9,698 nt of DNA from an uncultured bacterium (GTDB lineage: Bacteria > Bacillota > Clostridia > Oscillospirales > Oscillospiraceae): the NCBI GenBank assembly GCA_947364395.1, contig CANASS010000059.1, positions 1 to 9,698 on the forward strand, read 5' to 3'. Position numbers and translations under genes: made by a program. Positions 5,729-9,698 of this stretch are shown in pieces. Within the stretch, counting starts at the first letter, position 1. Each line of letters begins with the position of its first letter. The notes under the pieces are model-generated. The model had not been told where the DNA came from and did not search any database. It worked only from the letters and a program-made list of their open reading frames with translations.

Positions 5729-6955
5729 TCAAGGAATATAGAATCCCGCGCTGTCCGCCGAGATGAGGATGGCCGAGCCGTCCGGCATGAGCAGCACTGT
5801 CCGGGCCCCCTGGGTGCCGTTCAGGGTGTCGTACAGCTCCAGCTGGTCGGTGTAGATGTCCAGCCGGTCGCCGGTGAGCACCGCCACATACCGCCCTGCG
5901 GCGGAGATGGAAAGCACCTGCTCGTTGAGCTCCAGCGTGCGCCGCTGGCCGCCGCCGTCCACCACCCAAAGCTCCGACTGGCTGCCCACCCGGTACTTTC
6001 CAAGCAGGACGGCGGCAAAACCGTCCCCGCTGAGGGTGTACCGCCGCAGGTGCTTGTCCGCCCAGCTCACCCCGGAGGACCGGCCGTCGTGGGCGGTGAT
6101 GGTGAGCCCCCGGTCCCCCAGGGCCCACACCGCCGAGGCAGTGTGCCGCGTCTCCAGCACCACGCTTCCCCCCAGCATACAGCTGAAATCGGGGGTGTAC
6201 TCGCCGCCGACATAGTTCATCTCGTACAGCTCCAGGCTGGTGGCAAAGGCGCCGCCGGTCTGGCCTATAGTGAGTATGGCCAAGGTGTGCCCGTCGTCGG
6301 ACAAGGCCGCGTCCATCGCAAAGGCGGAGGTCAAATTCACCCTCATTACAGGAGTGTAGGCGGCGTCGTACACCGTCACCATCCCCCGGTAGCCGCTGGC
6401 CTGGGTGACCACGGTGAGCTGGCCGTTTTTGTTCAGCCTGGCGGACAGTATGGACTCCTGCTCATCCGTTGACCACACCAGCGCCCGCTGGCCCAGGACG
6501 TACAAGCTGGACCCTCCGGCGTCGTACACCACAGCCAGGGAGCCGTTGGTGGTCACCACCGGGTTTTCCATGCCCACCGACTCGTTGATGTACTGGGTGC
6601 CGCTGCCGGAATAGAGGGTGATGGCGTTGCGGGAGCACACCAGCAGATCCCCGTCCAGCACGGCGAAGGTATTGGTGAGGTCGCCGCCATAGGGGAAGGA
6701 CTCCGCCCGGCCGCTGTCCCCGCGGACCAGGGAGCGGTAGGTGAACCACCGCTTCACACTGTCCACGTTCAGGCTGTCCCGGAATACCACCACCGCCACC
6801 AGGGCCAGCGCTGCCGCCAGCACCGCCAGCGTGGCCAGCAGCCGCGCCAAGAACCGGGGCAGCCTCCGCCGGGGCTTAGGGGCCTCCGGCTGGGTCTGCC
6901 TGGGCGCGGGCTGGATGGGCCGGATCTTCGGTTTTTGCCTGTTTTGCTCTTCCAT
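5729..6955 (-). CDS. DUF5711 family membrane-anchored beta-propeller-like protein
   Basis: A 408-residue protein of unknown function. A proline- and lysine/arginine-rich cytoplasmic tail (1-33) precedes one membrane segment (about 36-58). The remainder is extracytoplasmic and made of repeated short beta strands in the pattern of WD40/YVTN-type propellers: LDGDLLVCSRN, TTNGSLAVVYD, LNKNGQLTVVT, LSDDGHTLAILT, LSGDGFAAVLL, AAGRYVAVLTGD, MPDGSAILIS. This agrees with my recollection of DUF5711, often found beside cvpA in Clostridia. The start at 6955 has CGGAG five bases upstream. An in-frame GTG at 7003 would extend into the duplicated truA 3' flank and has no ribosome site. A role as an envelope sensor or scaffold for CvpA is only a guess from position. 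Confidence 0.8.
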   Translation of the reverse strand: MEEQNRQKPKIRPIQPAPRQTQPEAPKPRRRLPRFLARLLATLAVLAAALALVAVVVFRDSLNVDSVKRWFTYRSLVRGDSGRAESFPYGGDLTNTFAVLDGDLLVCSRNAITLYSGSGTQYINESVGMENPVVTTNGSLAVVYDAGGSSLYVLGQRALVWSTDEQESILSARLNKNGQLTVVTQASGYRGMVTVYDAAYTPVMRVNLTSAFAMDAALSDDGHTLAILTIGQTGGAFATSLELYEMNYVGGEYTPDFSCMLGGSVVLETRHTASAVWALGDRGLTITAHDGRSSGVSWADKHLRRYTLSGDGFAAVLLGKYRVGSQSELWVVDGGGQRRTLELNEQVLSISAAGRYVAVLTGDRLDIYTDQLELYDTLNGTQGARTVLLMPDGSAILISADSAGFYIP

Positions 6956-7002
6956 AAAAACTCCGTTGTCACAGGATGTTTTCTTTCGCCGCAGACTGGT
7001 CA

Positions 7003-7242
7003 CGCGCCGCCGGACACAGCTTTCTGTTGGTCACAGCACTTCTTCATCATACCACAGGTTGGTCATATACAGCCCGTCCGGCGGGATTGAAACAGCCGGG
7101 CGGAAATAAATTCCGCCCTGGCTGCGCCGCTTCGCGGCGGGCCTGCTTCCGCAGGCCAACCGCGCCGCCGGACACAGCTTTCTGTTAGTCACAGCACTTT
7201 TTCATCATACCACAGGTTGGTCATATACAGCCCGTCCGGCGG
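7003..7242 (-). repeat. Direct repeat of the truA 3' end around a triple-hairpin spacer
   Basis: The 82 bases at 7161-7242 (last 54 bases of truA including the stop, plus 28 bases of 3' flank) recur at 7003-7084 with two differences (7029 G against 7187 A, 7042 C against 7200 T). The offset is 158 bases. The 76-base spacer holds three hairpins in a row: 7093-7124 (13-bp stem with one bulged base), 7125-7139 (CGCCGC/GCGGCG) and 7140-7157 (GGCCTGC/GCAGGCC). In addition 7156-7173 is a perfect 18-base inverted copy of 7234-7251 inside truA. Confidence 0.9.
7031..7084 (-). pseudogene. Duplicated C-terminal fragment of truA
   Basis: This stretch translates in the truA frame to the end of that protein, PPDGLYMTNLWYDE, then EVL and a TGA stop. 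It differs from the intact gene only by Glu for Lys at the third residue from the end. It has no start and cannot make a useful product. It also contains TGGTATGAT (7054-7046), an extended -10 that could act as a promoter for the DUF5711 gene 91 bases downstream, although no matching -35 is evident. Confidence 0.75.
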
Positions 7243-7944
7243 CGCGGTTGGACCCGCCAGAGTGCGGTTGCGGGACTCCAGAATGGCCGGAATCTCCGCC
7301 GGGTTTACCTTGCCCTCGGCGGCATAAATGCAGGTGCCCACCATGGCCCGCACCATGTTGTATAAAAAGCCGTTGGCGCACACCCGGCAGTCGATGACGG
7401 CGCCCCGGCGCTCAATGTCAAAATAGTGAACGGTGCGCACTGTGGTACGGGTCTCGGTGCCCACCGAGCGCACGGCGGCAAAATCATGGGTGCCCACAAA
7501 CTGCCTCGCCGCCTCCGCCATAACCCCCTCGTCCAAAGGCTTTGGGTAGAACCACACCCGGTTCACATAGAAAGGGTCCCGGATACGGGAGTTATAAATT
7601 TTATAGGTATACTCCTTTTTCAGACAGGAGCCGATGGCGTTGAAGCCGTCGGGTACCACCGTGGCCTTGAACACTGAGATGTCGTCGGGCAGCCGGGTGT
7701 TCACCGCCAGTGGGAGCCGTTCCACGGGAATCCCCGAGGTGGTGCGAAAGTTGGCCACGTACACCTGGGCGTGGACCCCCGCGTCGGTGCGGCCCGCCCC
7801 GGTGACCTTTACCGGGTGGCATACCACCGAGGACAGGGCCTTTTCCAGGGTTTCCGCCACGGACACAGCGTTTTTCTGCACCTGCCAGCCGTGGTAGGCC
7901 GTTCCGGTGTAGCTCAACCGCAGGGCGATGTTGCGCTGTTCCAT
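7189..7944 (-). CDS. truA: tRNA pseudouridine(38-40) synthase TruA
   Basis: A cytosolic enzyme that isomerises uridines 38-40 in the anticodon stem-loop of tRNAs. At 251 residues it has the normal family length. Diagnostic parts: the N-terminal strand ending SYTGTAYHGWQ (11-21), the catalytic aspartate D54 in GAGRTDAGVHA, the KKEYTYKI strand (109-116), the NGFLYNMVRAMVG segment (191-203), and the C-terminal GPTAPPDGLY (231-240). The start at 7944 is chosen from homology and from AAAGGCGG eight bases upstream. The open frame reaches 8013, but those codons run through a hairpin repeat and are not conserved sequence. ecfA1-ecfA2-ecfT-truA is a common Firmicutes order; here the gene is separated from ecfT by 277 bases with its own promoter. 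Confidence 0.95.
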   Translation of the reverse strand: MEQRNIALRLSYTGTAYHGWQVQKNAVSVAETLEKALSSVVCHPVKVTGAGRTDAGVHAQVYVANFRTTSGIPVERLPLAVNTRLPDDISVFKATVVPDGFNAIGSCLKKEYTYKIYNSRIRDPFYVNRVWFYPKPLDEGVMAEAARQFVGTHDFAAVRSVGTETRTTVRTVHYFDIERRGAVIDCRVCANGFLYNMVRAMVGTCIYAAEGKVNPAEIPAILESRNRTLAGPTAPPDGLYMTNLWYDEKVL

Positions 7945-7972
7945 GGACGGGACCGCCTTTCGTTTGAAGGTC

Positions 7973-8223
7973 AAGGGCCTTCTTTTTCTTTCTGAAGAAA
8001 GAAAAAGAAGCAAAAAGAAAGACTTTAAACCGCTGACGGTAAGATACCGGCACTGTTAAAAAGTGCCCACGGCAGCTAAAATTCAATATATATAATGATT
8101 GATATTTATTTTGTCTTCTTTCGTAGCCGACGCAGCTTTTCAGTGTATCAATAGGGTGGAAACGTGTCAAAAGTTTCTTTTTTCGCTTCCTTTTTTCTTT
8201 TCAAAGAAAAAAGGAAGGCCCTT
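7973..8223. repeat. MITE-like segment with ~50-bp terminal inverted repeats
   Basis: The two ends are inverted copies of one sequence: outward-reading AAAGTYTTTCTTTTT, GCTTC, a pyrimidine run, its complementary purine run, then GGCCCTT. Left copy is about 7973-8025, right copy about 8170-8223. Each contains a near-perfect hairpin: 7979-8010 (14-bp stem, 4-base loop) and 8186-8217 (15-bp stem, 2-base loop). The right copy ends inside the ecfT stop codon and the left copy 28 bases before the truA ATG. No target-site duplication is obvious and no protein is encoded. Alternatively these are two separate inverted dispersed hairpins. Confidence 0.6.
8142..8170 (-). promoter_or_regulatory. Promoter for truA
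   Basis: On the minus strand TTGACA (8170-8165) is a perfect -35. Exactly 17 bases later is TACACT (8147-8142), four of six to TATAAT and preceded by TGA, giving an extended -10. The predicted start near 8135 leaves a truA leader of about 190 bases. That leader includes an AT-rich stretch (8080-8112), two small hairpins (GGCACT/AGTGCC and CGGTA/TACCG, within 8038-8068) and the 7979-8010 hairpin. I recognise no riboswitch in it. Confidence 0.65.
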
Positions 8224-9028
8224 ACAGTCCCCGATAGCCCAGCACCCCGATGAACACCGCCAGCGCCAGCGCTCCAGCCATGAACAGCACGTCGCCGGGA
8301 CGGTAATGGAGCTGCTTCATCCGGGTTCTCCCCTCGCCGCCGTGGTAGCAGCGGCACTCCATGGCGGTGGCCAGCTCGTCCGCCCGCCGGAAAGCGGAGA
8401 TGAACAACGGCACCAGCAGGGGGATCAGGGCCTTGGCACGCTGGACCAAGCTGCCGGAGTCGAAATCTGCGCCCCGGGCCCGCTGAGCAGACATAATCTT
8501 GTCCGTCTCCTCAATGAGGGTGGGGATAAACCGCAGGGCAATGGACATCATCATGGACAGCTCGTGGACGGGGACATGGATTTTTTTCAGCGGCCCCATG
8601 AGGCTCTCCAGCCCGTCTGTGAGGGCCAGCGGAGAGGTGGTATAGGTCAGCAGGAACGTGCAGGTGATGAGCATAATGATGCGCACCACCATGAAAAAGG
8701 CGTGGAGGACGCCCTCCCGGGTGATGGTGAAAATCCAGAAGGACACCAGCGGCTCGCCGGGCGTGTAGAAGATGTTGAGCACGGCGGTGAACACCAGAAT
8801 GAACACCACCGGCTTCAGCCCCCGTACCAGAGCCTTGGGCTTCACCGTGGACACCTTCACCACTGCCGCCAGCGTCAAGAGCAGAATGGCGTAGGTGACA
8901 AACCATTTGCCCAAAAACAGGGCCACGATGTAACAGATCATGGACACCAGTTTGGCCCTGGGGTCCAGGCGGTGGATGGGGGACTCTCCCGGGAAATACT
9001 GGCCCAGGGTGATGTCGCGCAGCGCCAT
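8222..9028 (-). CDS. ecfT: ECF transporter transmembrane protein EcfT
   Basis: The 268-residue membrane coupling subunit of energy-coupling-factor importers, which take up vitamins and metal ions through exchangeable substrate-binding S components. Hydrophobic segments lie at about 27-40, 43-60, 72-88, 106-128 and 245-263. The coupling helices carry the family's arginine motifs that dock on the two ATPases: SAQRARGADF (180-189, with Ala-Arg-Gly 184-186) and AMECRCYHGG (222-231). The second replaces the classic Ala-Arg-Gly with Cys-Arg-Cys. The start ATG at 9028 overlaps the ecfA2 stop in TAATG, with AAAGGGGGG upstream inside ecfA2, so translation is probably coupled. The stop is the right edge of the inverted-repeat segment before truA. 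Confidence 0.93.
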   Translation of the reverse strand: MALRDITLGQYFPGESPIHRLDPRAKLVSMICYIVALFLGKWFVTYAILLLTLAAVVKVSTVKPKALVRGLKPVVFILVFTAVLNIFYTPGEPLVSFWIFTITREGVLHAFFMVVRIIMLITCTFLLTYTTSPLALTDGLESLMGPLKKIHVPVHELSMMMSIALRFIPTLIEETDKIMSAQRARGADFDSGSLVQRAKALIPLLVPLFISAFRRADELATAMECRCYHGGEGRTRMKQLHYRPGDVLFMAGALALAVFIGVLGYRGL

Positions 9029-9698
9029 TATTCCGCCCCCCTTTCGTCAGAAGGAGCCTGTTTCCCCTCTCCGTCAAGCCCAAGGGCCGCTTTGCGGGGG
9101 CCCCGGTGAAGGGCGGCCAGCACCGCTTCACGGGCCTGGGGGATGGTGTACACCGAGCCGGGCAGGTCCACTCCCATGGACCGCAGGCGGGCGAATACAC
9201 GGGTCATGGCGGGCACGCCCAGGCCCATGGCCTCCAGCTCCTCTCCGTGGGTGAAAACCGCCTCGGGGGGGCCGGAGAAGGGGATGGTCCCCCTGTGGAT
9301 GACCACCAGCCGGTCCGCCTCACGGGCCACCTCCTCCATGGAGTGGGATACCAGGATGATACAGGCGTTTTTCTCCTGGTGGTAGGTGCGGATATTATCT
9401 AAAATGCGGGCGGAGCCGGATGGGTCCAGCCCGGCGGTGGGCTCGTCCAGCACCAGCACCTGGGGCTCCATGGCGATGACACCGGCGATGGCCACCCGGC
9501 GCTTCTGCCCGCCGGACAGATCGAAGGGGGACTTCTCCAGCACGCCGGGTTCTAAGCCCACAAACCGGGCGGACTGCTTCACCCGGCGGTCCACCTCATC
9601 CCCGTCCAGCCCCATGTTTTTGGGCCCGAAGGCGATGTCCTGATACACCGTCTCCTCGAAGAGCTGGTACTCCGGATACTGGAACACCAGCCCCACCT
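9028..9698 (-). CDS. ecfA2: ECF transporter ATPase EcfA2 (5' end outside window)
   Basis: The C-terminal 222 residues of an ABC ATPase that powers ECF vitamin and metal importers with EcfA1 and EcfT. The Walker A part is beyond the window edge. Visible, numbered from the first complete codon: Q-loop FQYPEYQLFEETV (5-17), signature LSGGQ (60-64), Walker B VLVLDEP (80-86) with catalytic Glu85, D-loop GLDP (89-92) and switch His118 in VSHS. The FQYPEYQLFE form and the C-terminal region with THGEELEAMGLGVP favour EcfA2 over EcfA1, as does its place directly before ecfT. The first codon in the window is GTG read as an internal Val, not a start. Confidence 0.93.
   Translation of the reverse strand, partial: VGLVFQYPEYQLFEETVYQDIAFGPKNMGLDGDEVDRRVKQSARFVGLEPGVLEKSPFDLSGGQKRRVAIAGVIAMEPQVLVLDEPTAGLDPSGSARILDNIRTYHQEKNACIILVSHSMEEVAREADRLVVIHRGTIPFSGPPEAVFTHGEELEAMGLGVPAMTRVFARLRSMGVDLPGSVYTIPQAREAVLAALHRGPRKAALGLDGEGKQAPSDERGAE

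Noticed and set aside
5693..6472. Plus-strand open frame of 259 codons
   Set aside because: Antisense to the DUF5711 gene; same composition bias and no supporting signal.
7085..7160. Three consecutive hairpins as a CRISPR-like or attC-like array
   Set aside because: The hairpins differ in sequence, there are no regular unit repeats with spacers, and no integrase or cas gene is nearby.
7945..8013. N-terminal extension of truA
   Set aside because: The extra 23 codons run through a dispersed hairpin and lack a ribosome site, while the ATG at 7944 has one and matches the family's start.
8186..8217. Hairpin directly after the ecfT stop as an intrinsic terminator
   Set aside because: On the minus strand the stem is followed by CGAAAAAAG, not a T-tract, and the stem is AT-rich. 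It is better explained as one arm of the inverted repeat.
8099..9109. Plus-strand open frame of 336 codons
   Set aside because: Antisense to ecfT; begins in the inverted-repeat segment and reads through a low-complexity His/Gln/Gly-rich sequence.

Overview
The window reads as chromosomal DNA from a GC-rich Clostridia, most likely an Oscillospiraceae gut anaerobe of the Flavonifractor/Lawsonibacter kind. The grounds are the ecfA2-ecfT-truA gene order typical of Firmicutes, Shine-Dalgarno sites of the GGAGG type, GC-rich coding sequence with AT-rich leaders, and a ClpE-type unfoldase, DUF4358 lipoprotein and DUF5711 protein. The genus is an inference from style only. All eight recognisable genes lie on the minus strand, so transcription runs from high to low coordinates. 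No gene on the plus strand is supported.

From right to left: 9698-8222 carries the 3' part of ecfA2 and all of ecfT, overlapping by one base at the stop/start. These encode parts of the energy-coupling-factor vitamin and metal uptake module. Next is a 251-bp, inverted-repeat-bounded intergenic segment (7973-8223) that looks like a MITE and contains a good promoter for truA. truA (7189-7944, tRNA pseudouridine synthase) is followed by a curious stretch in which its last 16 codons and 3' flank are duplicated (82 bp, 80 identical) around a 76-bp spacer of three GC-rich hairpins. Then come a membrane-anchored DUF5711 protein (5729-6955) and a CvpA-family membrane protein (5009-5689), probably one transcript.

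A ClpE-like AAA+ unfoldase (2305-4860) has its own promoter and a strong hairpin after its stop. It has an N-terminal four-cysteine zinc finger and an unusually long middle domain. The last pair is a membrane-anchored transglutaminase-like protein (856-2151) and a DUF4358 lipoprotein (316-828), 27 bases apart, likely co-transcribed from a promoter whose extended -10 lies inside a perfect 15-bp palindrome. Their 3' side (1-315) has no credible gene but ends in a very good minus-strand intrinsic terminator at 10-48.

Most of the window is housekeeping. The parts worth a second look are the C-terminal IIGGADGPT signature on the transglutaminase-like protein, the two repeat structures around truA, the ClpE-like architecture, and the palindromic and tandem sites at the promoters. 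I found no CRISPR array, tRNA, rRNA, transposase, phage gene or defence system.
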